From: an uncultured Microbacterium sp.
GTDB taxonomy: Bacteria; Actinomycetota; Actinomycetes; Actinomycetales; Microbacteriaceae
NCBI RefSeq assembly: GCF_947488465.1
Contig: NZ_CANKZA010000001.1
Coordinates: 682,001 to 746,000, forward strand
Length of the DNA: 64,000 nucleotides
Reading direction: 5' to 3'
In this document: in pieces, positions 18,139 through 26,685 of the stretch
Layout: the number at the start of each line of letters is the position of its first letter
Position numbering within the stretch: the stretch's first letter is position 1
Notes under the pieces: generated by a model
Database searches by the model: none
What the model saw: the letters and a program-made list of their open reading frames with translations, nothing else
Told to the model about the DNA's origin: nothing
Translations under genes and position numbers: made by a program

Positions 18139-19263
18139 CGCGAACGCACCGAGGCGGATGAGCGGCGCGATGCGCTCCTGATCCGTCAGGGATCCGTGTT
18201 GACCGATCATCCGTTGCGCCTTCTTGTCCGTCAGCCGGTCGTCGTAGTAGGCGATTCCGGCACGAGCGGCGACCAGGACGTCACCGATCCTCGATGCAAC
18301 CTCCGGGTGCACACCCGGACCGAACAGCCCCGCCTCGATGGCCTCACCGCGAGAGAGCACCCAGGAGCGCTCCCCCTCCGCCGCACGCCATCGCTCGAGC
18401 ACCGCAGGAGCGTCGCCGTCGGCATACAGGTGAAGCATGCGCGGTTCTCCCGCCATGACCGAGACATCGGCCAGCAACGGATCACCCGCACCGAGGCGGA
18501 CCTGACGGTGAGCCGGCACATCGACCATGCCGTGGTCGGCGGTGAGCACGGCGCCCACTCCGGGGTCCAGAACTTCCTCGAAGCGCTGGACATCGGCATC
18601 CACCGTCTCGAGCCGCGACAGCCAACGGTCACTTTCCCACCCGTGTGCGTGGCCGGTGGCATCCAACTCGGACAGATACACGTAGATCAGCGCACCCGGA
18701 TGTCGGGCGGCCAACCGCGCGGCCTCGGTGAGGCGATCGGCCGCCGCCGCGACACCGACGAAAGTCGCCCCCCGCTGGATCGCGCGCGTGAATCCGGTTG
18801 CCGCGTACGCGGGTTTGGAGACGACGAAGCACGGCCGGCCGGCGGCAGCTTCCCGTGCCAAGAGGGGCTCACTGCGTTGCCACCGCTCGGGGTCGAGACC
18901 GTCGGTCTCCCATCCCTGCAGTTGGTTGACGGCGCGCCCGGTCTCCGGCACACGCACGCTATATCCGACGATCCCATGGATGCCGGGGCTCTCCCCGGTC
19001 AGCAGACTCGTCAGCGCCGCTGCCGTGGTCGACGGGAAGACGGTACGCGCGGCATCCTTCTTCGCCATGCGCGCGGTGAGGAATCGTGCGTGACCGGCGC
19101 GCGCCGTCAGGTTTCCCCGACCCAGGCCGTCGACCATGACGACGATCGCCGACCGCGCCGGGGGAAACCAGTCGGGCGTACCGGTGAGCGAGCCCAGCAA
19201 CTGCGGCAGGACACCGGTGAGGCTCCGGGCTGACGGCGGGTCCGCGGGTAGGCTGAGAGACAT
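18133..19263 (-). CDS. Alkaline phosphatase superfamily / nucleotide pyrophosphatase-like protein
   Basis: This 376-residue protein has the type I phosphodiesterase/nucleotide pyrophosphatase fold. IVVMVDGLGRGNL supplies the first metal aspartate near residue 45. VFPSTTAAALTSLLTG around residue 95 carries the nucleophilic threonine. The second metal set is LSELDATGHAHG (about residue 205) and VLTADHGMVDV (about residue 245). It probably hydrolyses a phosphate mono- or diester; the natural substrate is unknown. No signal peptide is seen. It diverges from the topoisomerase A gene with 62 bases between starts. Confidence 0.85.
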   Translation of the reverse strand: MSLSLPADPPSARSLTGVLPQLLGSLTGTPDWFPPARSAIVVMVDGLGRGNLTARAGHARFLTARMAKKDAARTVFPSTTAAALTSLLTGESPGIHGIVGYSVRVPETGRAVNQLQGWETDGLDPERWQRSEPLLAREAAAGRPCFVVSKPAYAATGFTRAIQRGATFVGVAAAADRLTEAARLAARHPGALIYVYLSELDATGHAHGWESDRWLSRLETVDADVQRFEEVLDPGVGAVLTADHGMVDVPAHRQVRLGAGDPLLADVSVMAGEPRMLHLYADGDAPAVLERWRAAEGERSWVLSRGEAIEAGLFGPGVHPEVASRIGDVLVAARAGIAYYDDRLTDKKAQRMIGQHGSLTDQERIAPLIRLGAFAR

Positions 19264-19325
19264 CGGGGCCAGTCTCGCACACGGCGGATGGCCCCCTTCC
19301 CGTCACCGGAGGACCCCGAAGATCC

Positions 19326-21782
19326 ATGGCAGCGTCGCGCACCCCACCGATCCCCGCAGACCACGGCCGCATCGAGGATGTCGACGTCTCCGCGGAGATG
19401 GAAGCGTCGTTCCTCGAGTACGCGTATTCGGTGATCTACTCGCGGGCCCTCCCTGACGCGCGTGACGGCCTCAAACCCGTCCAACGCCGAATTCTTTACC
19501 AGATGGCCGATATGGGCCTCCGGCCCGATCGAGGGCACGTCAAAAGCGCCCGCGTCGTCGGTGAGGTGATGGGAAAGCTGCATCCGCACGGCGACACCGC
19601 CATCTACGACACCCTCGTCCGGCTTGCGCAAGACTTCGCACTGCGGGTTCCCCTCGTCGACGGCCACGGCAACTTCGGCTCGCTCGACGACGGGCCTGCG
19701 GCGGCGCGCTACACCGAAGCACGGCTGGCGCCCGCGGCAATGGCGCTCACCGAGAATCTCGATGAAGACGTCGTCGACTTCGTTCCGAACTACGACGGCC
19801 AGTTCCAGCAGCCCGACGTGCTGCCGGCGGCGTTTCCCAATCTCCTCGTCAACGGCGCAACCGGCATCGCCGTCGGCATGGCGACCAACATGGCGCCGCA
19901 CAACCTGATCGAGGTCGTCGCCGCCGCCATCCACCTGCTCGAACACCCGGGTGCGACGCTCCCCGAATTGATGGAGTTCGTCCCCGGTCCCGATCTTCCC
20001 GGCGGCGGCGTGATCGTGGGGCTCGACGGGATCAAGGATGCCTACGCATCGGGACGCGGCACGTTCCGCACCCGCGGGAAGGTCTCGATCGAGTCGCTCG
20101 GACCGCGACGCACCGGACTCGTGGTCACCGAATTGCCGTACATGGTCGGCCCCGAGCGCGTGATCGAGAAGATCAAGGATGCCGTCACCGCGAAGAAGCT
20201 GACCGGCATCGCCGACGTCGTCGACCTGACAGACCGCAATCACGGCCTCCGACTCGTCATCGGCATCAAAACCGGATTCGATCCGAACGCTGTGCTCGAG
20301 CAGCTGTACCGATTGACGCCCCTCGAGGACTCCTTCGGCATCAACAACGTCGCCCTCGTCGACGGACAACCCCAGACGCTCGGCCTGAAGGACATGCTGC
20401 GCGTCTACCTCGACCACCGCCTGCAGGTCGTGACGCGCCGCAGCCGATATCGGCTGGCGCGGCGCCAGGAGCGGCTCCACCTCGTCGAAGGTCTCCTGAT
20501 CGCGATCCTCGACATCGACGAGGTCATCCAGGTCATCCGCGGCTCGGACGATGGGGAGCAGGCCCGGACGCGCCTGATCGATGTGTTCGAGCTGACCCAG
20601 CTCCAGGCCGAGTACATCCTCGAACTCCGTCTGCGGCGTCTGACGAAGTTCTCCCGGATCGAGCTCGAGAGCGAACGCGCCACCCTCCTCGCCGAGATCG
20701 CCCAGTTGGAAGAGCTGCTCGGCAGCGACTCGCTGCTGCGCGCCCAGGTGGCCCGTGAGCTGGATGCCGCCGCTGAGGCGTACGGCACACCTCGTCGCAC
20801 GCTGTTGCTCAACGGCGGTCCCGTCGCCCCCCGCTCCCGCGCGGCGGCACCCGCCGACCTCCAGATCGCCGACGCACCCTGCCGCGTCTTCCTGTCCGCG
20901 ACCGGACGGATGGTCCGGGCCGAGACCGCGGTCGACATTCTGGGTGGCGGCATCGTGCCGCCGGCGCGTCGCTCGAAGCATGATGCGATCCGCGCCGCGG
21001 TCGACTCGACCACGCGCGGTTCCCTCGGCGCCGTGACGAGCGCCGGGCGCCTCGTCCGATTCTCCCCCGTCGATCTGCCGTCGGTGCCGGGCAACTCGGT
21101 TCAGGTGGCCGCCGGTACAAAGGCCGATCACTACCTCAGCCTGAGTGGGTCCGAGCATGTCGTGACGATCGTGGCTCTCGACGCACCGACTCCCATCGCG
21201 CTGGGGACGCTCCAGGGGGTCGTCAAGCGCGTGTCGACCACTGAGCTGCCCCCCGGCAAGGCGGAGGTCGAGATCATCGCTCTCAAGCCCGGAGACCGTG
21301 TGGTCGGGGCCGCGCCCGCCGGCGATGCAGCGGAGCTGGTGTTCGTCTCCAGCGACGCCCAACTCCTCCGCTTCGCGGCCGATGCGGTACGCCCTCAGGG
21401 CAAGTCCGCGGGCGGCATGGCCGGAATCAGGCTGACACCCGGCGAGCGGGTCGTCTCGTTCAGCGTCGTCGACGACCCCGCCGACGCCGTTGTCATCACG
21501 ATCGCCGGCGCGACCGGCGCTCTGGCCGGAACCGACGCGGGAAGCGGCAAAGTGTCGACGTTCGATGAGTTTCCGGCGAAGGGCCGCGCGACCGGCGGCG
21601 TGCGCGCGCAACGCTTCCTGAAGGGCGAGGACACGCTGACCCTCGCCTGGGTGGGCACCACTGCGCGCGCCGTGGGAACTGATGGAGTCGTGCGTCAGCT
21701 GCCCGATGCCGGCGCGAAGCGCGACGCCTCCGGCACACCGTTGGAGGCCGTTGTCGGCGCGATCGGGTCCGCGATCTCCTGA
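19326..21782 (+). CDS. Type IIA topoisomerase subunit A (ParC/GyrA-like)
   Basis: This 818-residue subunit breaks and rejoins DNA. The winged-helix region contains LKPVQRRILYQM and GEVMGKLHPHGD. The catalytic tyrosine is Y129 in AARYTEARL. A GIAVGMATNMAPHNL stretch, coiled-coil tower and C-terminal beta-pinwheel with degenerate blades follow. I see no clear GyrA-box (QRRGGKG-type) in the C-terminal domain, which favours a decatenating topoisomerase IV-like role over gyrase. GGAGG at 19307-19311 supports the start. Its B partner is probably the gene at 24116-26203. Confidence 0.9.
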   Translation: MAASRTPPIPADHGRIEDVDVSAEMEASFLEYAYSVIYSRALPDARDGLKPVQRRILYQMADMGLRPDRGHVKSARVVGEVMGKLHPHGDTAIYDTLVRLAQDFALRVPLVDGHGNFGSLDDGPAAARYTEARLAPAAMALTENLDEDVVDFVPNYDGQFQQPDVLPAAFPNLLVNGATGIAVGMATNMAPHNLIEVVAAAIHLLEHPGATLPELMEFVPGPDLPGGGVIVGLDGIKDAYASGRGTFRTRGKVSIESLGPRRTGLVVTELPYMVGPERVIEKIKDAVTAKKLTGIADVVDLTDRNHGLRLVIGIKTGFDPNAVLEQLYRLTPLEDSFGINNVALVDGQPQTLGLKDMLRVYLDHRLQVVTRRSRYRLARRQERLHLVEGLLIAILDIDEVIQVIRGSDDGEQARTRLIDVFELTQLQAEYILELRLRRLTKFSRIELESERATLLAEIAQLEELLGSDSLLRAQVARELDAAAEAYGTPRRTLLLNGGPVAPRSRAAAPADLQIADAPCRVFLSATGRMVRAETAVDILGGGIVPPARRSKHDAIRAAVDSTTRGSLGAVTSAGRLVRFSPVDLPSVPGNSVQVAAGTKADHYLSLSGSEHVVTIVALDAPTPIALGTLQGVVKRVSTTELPPGKAEVEIIALKPGDRVVGAAPAGDAAELVFVSSDAQLLRFAADAVRPQGKSAGGMAGIRLTPGERVVSFSVVDDPADAVVITIAGATGALAGTDAGSGKVSTFDEFPAKGRATGGVRAQRFLKGEDTLTLAWVGTTARAVGTDGVVRQLPDAGAKRDASGTPLEAVVGAIGSAIS

Positions 21783-21798
21783 CGACGCGCAGTCGCGC

Positions 21799-22461
21799 TC
21801 AGGTGAGGGTGACCAGCCGCAGCTGGGCCGCCCGGATGAGGACCTGGATGCGGTCGCGCACGCCCCATTTGGTCGTGATGCGGCCGAGGTGAGACTTCAC
21901 CGTCGCCTCCGAGACGAAGAGCTCTTGGGCGATCTCGGCGTTGGACATGCCTTTCGCGAGCAGCGCGACGACCTCGAGTTCACGATCCGTGAGCGCCTCA
22001 TCCCGGCCGAGTTGACGAGGTGCCGGTGGTTCGTTCGCCTGGATCGAGTTCACGAGATTCTCCGCGACGCGCGGCGAGAGCACGTATCCCCCGTCGAACG
22101 CCAGGCGTGCGGCATCCAGGATCCGCTCCGGCGACGTGTCCTTCACGAGAAACCCCGACGCACCGGCGCTCAACATGGGGACGACGACACGTTCGGTGGA
22201 GAACGTCGTGAGGGCCACGATCTTGATTCCGGGGAATTCGCGCGTCAGGCGGCGGGTGGCTTCGATACCGTCCATTGTCGGCATCTGCACGTCCATCAGC
22301 ACGACGTCCGGTTGCACGGCACGCACGAGCGAAATCGCATCGGCGCCGTTGGCCGCCTCACCGGCGACCTCGAAGCCGTCGGCGGACTCGAGGAAAACGC
22401 GGAGTGCAGCGCGCACCAGGGACTCGTCGTCCACGACAATCACTCGAATCACATCAGTCAC
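21799..22461 (-). CDS. NarL/LuxR-type response regulator
   Basis: This 220-residue regulator has a receiver domain with acidic pair D11-D12, phosphoacceptor D57 (VVLMDVQMPTMDG) and lysine near residue 107 (FLVKDTSPE). A LuxR-type helix-turn-helix follows at about 155-205 (LTDRELEVVALLAKGMSNAEIAQELFVSEATVKSHL, quoted in two parts: a recognition helix after a positioning helix). It should be phosphorylated by the HisKA_3 kinase encoded divergently at 22676. GTG 22461 has TAGGAT six bases upstream on its strand, indicating a leaderless mRNA. No -35 is evident and a palindrome lies 30-50 bases upstream of that -10, so an activator is likely needed. Confidence 0.9.
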   Translation of the reverse strand: MTDVIRVIVVDDESLVRAALRVFLESADGFEVAGEAANGADAISLVRAVQPDVVLMDVQMPTMDGIEATRRLTREFPGIKIVALTTFSTERVVVPMLSAGASGFLVKDTSPERILDAARLAFDGGYVLSPRVAENLVNSIQANEPPAPRQLGRDEALTDRELEVVALLAKGMSNAEIAQELFVSEATVKSHLGRITTKWGVRDRIQVLIRAAQLRLVTLT

Positions 22462-22467
22462 GTGGCC

Positions 22468-22473
22468 ATCCTA
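22468..22473 (-). promoter_or_regulatory. Leaderless -10 element TAGGAT for the response regulator
   Basis: TAGGAT reads on the minus strand with six bases to GTG 22461. It confirms the start choice; there is no Shine-Dalgarno. Confidence 0.5.
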
Positions 22474-22506
22474 CGAAAGCTTCGAGCCGACGCTGACGAG
22501 CGGAAC

Positions 22507-22522
22507 TACGACGAAAGTCGCA
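22507..22522. promoter_or_regulatory. Candidate response-regulator operator (TACGAC-GAAA-GTCGCA)
   Basis: CGAC and GTCG are inverted around GAAA, with an outer T/A pair also symmetric. CTACGA-GAAAG also occurs nearby as CTACGAAAG at 22471-22479. The site lies between the divergent regulator and micropeptide/kinase genes, in the -50 region of the regulator promoter. A NarL-type dimer is the obvious candidate ligand. Confidence 0.4.
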
Positions 22523-22588
22523 ACGGATCTAGCCATTGGTCGGTCGTACCCGAGGACGTCTGTTTGAAGAATCGATTCGAGACATTGC

Positions 22589-22597
22589 AGGAGGTGA
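22589..22597 (+). promoter_or_regulatory. Near-perfect Shine-Dalgarno of the micropeptide
   Basis: AGGAGGTGA pairs with the whole anti-Shine-Dalgarno core of 16S rRNA. It is eight bases from ATG 22603. It is the strongest ribosome site noticed in the window and decides that a very short reading frame is translated. Confidence 0.75.
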
Positions 22598-22602
22598 ATC
22601 TC

Positions 22603-22650
22603 ATGGGTATCTTCTACGTTTTTGGAAAGATGATCGGCATTTTCCGCTGA
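22603..22650 (+). CDS. 15-residue micropeptide between two-component system genes
   Basis: ATG 22603 to TGA 22648-22650 encodes MGIFYVFGKMIGIFR. It is hydrophobic (Ile, Phe, Tyr, Val, Met) with Lys9 and Arg15, so it is cationic and could form a short membrane-active helix. It recalls phenol-soluble-modulin-like peptides in general character, but no family is claimed. A 6-bp hairpin covers its stop (22650-22666) and the kinase gene begins 25 bases later, so both are probably on one mRNA. Alternatives are a secreted or membrane signal sensed by the kinase, a small toxin whose stress the kinase monitors, or a leader peptide controlling kinase translation. Confidence 0.6.
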   Translation: MGIFYVFGKMIGIFR

Positions 22651-22666
22651 TCCCGCGACACGGGAT
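22650..22666 (+). promoter_or_regulatory. Small hairpin between micropeptide and kinase
   Basis: ATCCCG (22650-22655) pairs with CGGGAT (22661-22666) around CGACA. It overlaps the micropeptide stop and ends four bases before the kinase GGAG (22671-22674). Ribosomes finishing the micropeptide could open it, coupling the two genes. Confidence 0.4.
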
Positions 22667-22675
22667 AATCGGAGG

Positions 22676-23848
22676 GTGACCGCTCTCCGATCAACACGAT
22701 GGATGCGCCGACGCGCTCCATTTTGGACCTTTCAGCCCCTCCGCGCAGGCGCGCGCCGGGTGTTGCTGGTCGTCATCGCCGTCGTTTTGATCGTTGACTC
22801 CCTCATCCGGGCCACGAGCACATCGCCGGCAACGCTTCTCGGCGCGATCGTAGGAACCGCGCTGGTCATCCTGATCGCGCTGTTCGCTTGGCGTCCTCCG
22901 ATCGCGACGGCAGCTCTCATCGCCGTCATGATCATCGCCGCCGTCTTCGGTGTCTCCACGGAGTACCTGATCGGTATGGCACTGGTCGTCGGACTCGTTT
23001 CGGCCACGTGCAGTCCCGCTCTGACGGCGCTCTATTCCTCAGCGGTCGCCGCGTGGGCGATCGCGGAAGCAGTCCGTCCGACACGAGTTTTCGAGCCGGC
23101 CGGCGTCTTCATCATCGTGTTGCTCGGTGTGGTGAGTTTCTTCATCGGGTTATCCATCCGTCAGCAGTACAGCCGGTGGCTCCGACTGTCCCAACAGGTT
23201 GAAGAGAACGAGCGTGAACTCGCCGAACAACTCCGCCGCGAGCGTGACCTGATCGCGGACGAACTGCACGACATCGTGGCGCACGAGATCACGATCGTCG
23301 CTCTCCATGCCGCGGTGCTGGAGCGTACCCACGACGAGGGCACCCGCAACCTCTCCCAGACCGCGATCCGGGAAGCCGCCGTCCAGGCACTGACCGATAT
23401 CCGTCGCGTGCTCGGCATGGTGCGCGGCGAAGAGAACCTGACCCCCGAGCGCGTGCCATCGCCGGACACCCTCGATGCGACGATCGGGGCTGTGGTGAAG
23501 GAACTCGAAATGGCAGGGATCGCGGTCAGCGTCGAGGTCCCGGATGAGATTCGCCTTCCCAACGCGTCGCTGTTGGCCCTGATCCGCGTCATCCGAGAAA
23601 GCTCCACCAATGTCCTCAAGCACGCGACCGGAGCGCGCCACGTGCGCATCGCCGTGACGGTTCAGCACGGCTGGGTGCACCTGGAGTTCTCCGACGATTC
23701 CCCCGCTGCCAGCACCGCCGGCCTCCCCTCTTCGGGCTACGGGATCATGCGTCTCCGTGAGCGTTTCCGTGTCTTCGGTGGCACATTCGAGGCCGCGCGT
23801 CGCCGCCAGGGGTGGGTCGTCAGCGCTTCGCTCCCGCTCGCGGCGTGA
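22676..23848 (+). CDS. HisKA_3-type sensor histidine kinase
   Basis: This 390-residue kinase has about five membrane helices between residues 20 and 155 and almost no extracellular loop. Such kinases often sense the membrane itself or small amphipathic ligands. A coiled linker follows, then the HisKA_3 dimerisation domain with phosphoacceptor H198 in DELHDIVAHEI. The HATPase domain shows ESSTNVLKHA (N-box) and SSGYGIMRLRERF (G-box). The partner is the divergent NarL-type regulator. GTG 22676 is directly after GGAG, an unusually short spacing; ATG 22703 is a possible alternative start. Confidence 0.88.
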   Translation: MTALRSTRWMRRRAPFWTFQPLRAGARRVLLVVIAVVLIVDSLIRATSTSPATLLGAIVGTALVILIALFAWRPPIATAALIAVMIIAAVFGVSTEYLIGMALVVGLVSATCSPALTALYSSAVAAWAIAEAVRPTRVFEPAGVFIIVLLGVVSFFIGLSIRQQYSRWLRLSQQVEENERELAEQLRRERDLIADELHDIVAHEITIVALHAAVLERTHDEGTRNLSQTAIREAAVQALTDIRRVLGMVRGEENLTPERVPSPDTLDATIGAVVKELEMAGIAVSVEVPDEIRLPNASLLALIRVIRESSTNVLKHATGARHVRIAVTVQHGWVHLEFSDDSPAASTAGLPSSGYGIMRLRERFRVFGGTFEAARRRQGWVVSASLPLAA

Positions 23849-23936
23849 CCAGAACATAGACAAAAGTCGTAGGACGGTTAGGCGAAGGTCGACGGTTCTG
23901 GTGCGGCCCGGTCCGTAACCTGGGTTCAGCCGAAGT

Positions 23937-23957
23937 ACCGCTCCCGCAGCGGTTTTT
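23937..23957 (+). terminator. Rho-independent terminator of the kinase operon
   Basis: ACCGCT (23937-23942) and AGCGGT (23948-23953) form a stem around CCCGC. The T-run at 23953-23957 (TTTTT, sharing the last stem base) follows. This is a textbook plus-strand terminator. Confidence 0.75.
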
Positions 23958-24053
23958 CACTTGCGAACGGCACTTGTTGTACCGGTCATTCGGGGATGAA
24001 GAGTCGCTCAGCGCCTTCGTCGATCGGAGACGGGTGCCCAGACGCACGGCACA

Positions 24054-24085
24054 GCCCGGGATCGACCCCCAGATCGATCCCGGGC
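24054..24085 (-). terminator. Terminator of topoisomerase B gene
   Basis: A perfect 12-bp stem (24054-24065 with 24074-24085) surrounds an 8-base loop, 31 bases past the minus-strand stop at 24116. Confidence 0.65.
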
Positions 24086-24115
24086 CCTCCGTGGGTCCGG
24101 CGCAGGTCGCGGCGA

Positions 24116-26203
24116 TCAGGCGTCGATCGACTCGCGGGACAACCGGTCGCTTGAGCCGATGATGAAGTCGCGGCGAGGCGCGACGTCGCTCCCCATGAGA
24201 AGCTCGAACACGCGCGACGCGGCTTCGGCATCCTCGACGCGGACCCTGCGCAGCGTCCGGCCCGCCCGATCCATCGTCGTGGTGGCGAGTTGGTCGGCAT
24301 CCATCTCGCCGAGGCCCTTGTACCGCTGTACCGGTTCTTGCCAACGCTTGCCTGACTTTTGCAGCGACGCGAGAAGAGTGTGGAGCTCCTTCTCGGAGTA
24401 CGTGTAGACCATGTCGTTGGGCTTCGCGCCGGGGTTCGGGACGATGACGCGGTGAAGCGGCGGGACGGCGGCATAGACCCGTCCGTCCTCGATCAGCGGC
24501 CTCATGTACCGGAAGAAGAGCGTCAGCAGCAGGGTGCGGATGTGCGCGCCGTCGACGTCGGCGTCGCTCATCAGGATCACCTTGCCGTAGCGGGCGGATG
24601 CGAGGTCGAAGGACCGCCCCGATCCCGCTCCGATCACTTGGATGATCGCCGCGCACTCGGCGTTGGACAGCATGTCGCTGATCGACGCCTTCTGCACGTT
24701 CAGGATCTTTCCCCGAATCGGGAGGAGCGCCTGATATTCGCTGTTGCGCGCGTTTTTCGCCGTTCCGAGGGCCGAGTCACCCTCGACGATGAACAGCTCC
24801 GACTCGGCGACGTCATTCGTGCGGCAGTCCGCGAGCTTCACGGGCAGAGAAGAGCTCTCGAGCGCATTCTTGCGCCGCTGGGTCTCCTTGTGGGTGCGCG
24901 CGGAGATGCGCGCCTTCATCTCGGAGACGACCTTGTCGAGCAACAGCGAAGTCTGGGCCTTGTCATCGCGCTTGGGTGAGGAGAAGCGCGCCGCCAACTC
25001 ACGGGTCACGACATTCGTGACGATGTTGCGGACGGCCGGCGTGCCGAGGATTTCCTTCGTCTGTCCCTCGAACTGGGGCTCGGGCAGGCGTACGGTCAGC
25101 ACCGAGGTGAGACCGGCGAGGATGTCGTCCTTCTCGATCTTCTCGCCCGTGCCGACCTTGAGTCGTCGGGCGTTCTGCGCGATCTGATCACGGACGACTT
25201 TCATCAATCCCTGTTCGAATCCGGCCTGGTGTGTGCCGCCCTTGGGTGTCGCGATGATGTTCACGAACGAGCGGCCGACCGTCTCGTACCCGGTCCCCCA
25301 CCGCAACGCGAGGTCGACCTGACACGTGCGCTCCACCTCGGTCGGCACCATCGCGCCGGATGGCTGCAGCACCGGGACCGTCTCGGTGAAGGTGCCTTCG
25401 CCAGTCAGTCGCCACGTGTCGGTGATGGGGGTGTCGGGGGCGAGAAAGTCGGCGAACTCCGAGATGCCGCCGTCGAACCGATAGCTCGTCGAACTGGGCT
25501 CGGTCCCCGACCGGGATTGCGGCCGCTCGTCGTCGATGACGATTTCCAAACCGGGAACCAGGAAGGCGGTCTGGCGTGCGCGCTGCTCGAGTTCGTCGAG
25601 GTGGAAGGCCGCATCCTTCGTGAAGATCTGCCGGTCGGCCCAGTAGCGGATGCGGGTACCCGTCACACCCTTGGCGACCTTGCCCACCACGCGCAGCTCG
25701 GACGACCGCTCGAACGGGGTGAAGGGCGAGTCCGGCGCCGGTCCCGCGAACTGGCCGGGTTCGCCGCGGTGGAAGGACATCGCATAGGTCTTGCCACCGC
25801 GGTCGACTTCCACGTCGAGACGTTCGGAGAGCGCATTGACCACCGACGCGCCCACGCCGTGCAACCCGCCGGAGGCCGCGTAGGACCCGCCACCGAACTT
25901 GCCGCCGGCATGGAGCTTGGTGAACACCACCTCGACACCGGTGAGACCCGTGCGCGGTTCGACATCGACGGGGATCCCGCGTGCCTGGTCGCGCACTTCG
26001 ACACTCCCGTCCGGATGCAGCCGGATGTCGATGCGCGTGCCGAACCCGCCGAGAGCTTCATCGACGGAGTTGTCGATGATCTCCCACACGCAGTGCATGA
26101 GCCCCCGAGAGTCGGTGGACCCGATGTACATGCCGGGGCGTTTGCGGACGGCCTCGAGTCCTTCGAGCACCTGAAGGTGATGGGCGGAATACTCGGCGGT
26201 CAC
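24116..26203 (-). CDS. Type IIA topoisomerase subunit B (ParE/GyrB-like)
   Basis: This 695-residue ATPase subunit has a GHKL ATP site with EIIDNSVDEALGG near residue 43, DQARGIPVD and the GGLHGVGASVVNALS lid. The transducer domain carries the conserved lysine of QTKEIL. The TOPRIM domain has EGDSAL, followed by DADVDGAHI. The C-terminal segment keeps RYKGLGEM. It should pair with the A subunit at 19326. I choose GTG 26203 (VTAEYSAHHL): TACGCT on the minus strand ends eight bases upstream. A longer frame up to 26284 would start inside the intergenic region. Confidence 0.92.
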   Translation of the reverse strand: MTAEYSAHHLQVLEGLEAVRKRPGMYIGSTDSRGLMHCVWEIIDNSVDEALGGFGTRIDIRLHPDGSVEVRDQARGIPVDVEPRTGLTGVEVVFTKLHAGGKFGGGSYAASGGLHGVGASVVNALSERLDVEVDRGGKTYAMSFHRGEPGQFAGPAPDSPFTPFERSSELRVVGKVAKGVTGTRIRYWADRQIFTKDAAFHLDELEQRARQTAFLVPGLEIVIDDERPQSRSGTEPSSTSYRFDGGISEFADFLAPDTPITDTWRLTGEGTFTETVPVLQPSGAMVPTEVERTCQVDLALRWGTGYETVGRSFVNIIATPKGGTHQAGFEQGLMKVVRDQIAQNARRLKVGTGEKIEKDDILAGLTSVLTVRLPEPQFEGQTKEILGTPAVRNIVTNVVTRELAARFSSPKRDDKAQTSLLLDKVVSEMKARISARTHKETQRRKNALESSSLPVKLADCRTNDVAESELFIVEGDSALGTAKNARNSEYQALLPIRGKILNVQKASISDMLSNAECAAIIQVIGAGSGRSFDLASARYGKVILMSDADVDGAHIRTLLLTLFFRYMRPLIEDGRVYAAVPPLHRVIVPNPGAKPNDMVYTYSEKELHTLLASLQKSGKRWQEPVQRYKGLGEMDADQLATTTMDRAGRTLRRVRVEDAEAASRVFELLMGSDVAPRRDFIIGSSDRLSRESIDA

Positions 26204-26370
26204 AATCCTCAAGCGTATCCAGCCCCGACGACACGCGGCGCAGGACACACTCAGGACCCGCGGCCGCCATAGATCCTGTGGCATTCCCCCGTACGCGCAC
26301 AGCGAAATGTGACCGGATCACGGCATGAATGCTGCGTTCGCGTGGTTGTATGTGAGGCATCCGCACCGAC

Positions 26371-26387
26371 GGGGATGCGTCATCCCC
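26371..26387. repeat. 7-bp hairpin in the leader of the DUF7455 gene
   Basis: GGGGATG and CATCCCC are exact complements around CGT, eight bases before the GAGGAGG ribosome site. It could tune translation of the downstream zinc protein. No terminator features. Confidence 0.35.
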
Positions 26388-26408
26388 ACCGATCGAGGAG
26401 GCCCCGAA

Positions 26409-26630
26409 ATGAGCATGACTGATACCGCTGAGAACACCGCCGTCCTCGACTACCGCCTGACCGCGGGAGACCGCTGCGATTCGTGCGGCGCTCAGGCGTA
26501 CATCGCCGCCGAGGTCAATGGCAGCGAACTGTTGTTCTGCGCCCACCACGGCCGGAAATACGAAGAGAAGCTCCGTGCCATCGCGACAAGCTGGCACGAC
26601 GAGACCGCCCGCCTGATCGACGCTCGCTGA
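26409..26630 (+). CDS. DUF7455 small zinc-binding protein
   Basis: This 73-residue protein has a metal-binding core DRCDSCGAQAYIAAEV...LLFCAHHGRKYEE, a CxxC knuckle plus C-x2-H. It matches the short actinobacterial proteins (DUF7455) that lie between the topoisomerase B gene and the principal sigma factor. GAGGAGG at 26395-26401 with seven-base spacing fixes ATG 26409. Function is unknown. Divergent from the topoisomerase gene. Confidence 0.85.
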   Translation: MSMTDTAENTAVLDYRLTAGDRCDSCGAQAYIAAEVNGSELLFCAHHGRKYEEKLRAIATSWHDETARLIDAR

Positions 26631-26641
26631 GCGCTCCCTCG

Positions 26642-26647
26642 TAGACT
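26642..26647 (+). promoter_or_regulatory. Candidate -10 TAGACT for the ATP-grasp gene
   Basis: TAGACT lies 44 bases before ATG 26686. The resulting leader contains GGGAGG as a ribosome site, so this gene is not leaderless. Confidence 0.4.
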
Positions 26648-26685
26648 GGGGAGACACCGTCTCCACAGTCCGGGAGGACGCCCCC

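Noticed and set aside
23855..23873. GAC-AAAA-GTCGTAG word after the kinase gene, similar to the candidate regulator operator
   Set aside because: Only the three core bases on each side are symmetric and it lies in a convergent 3' region, not a promoter.
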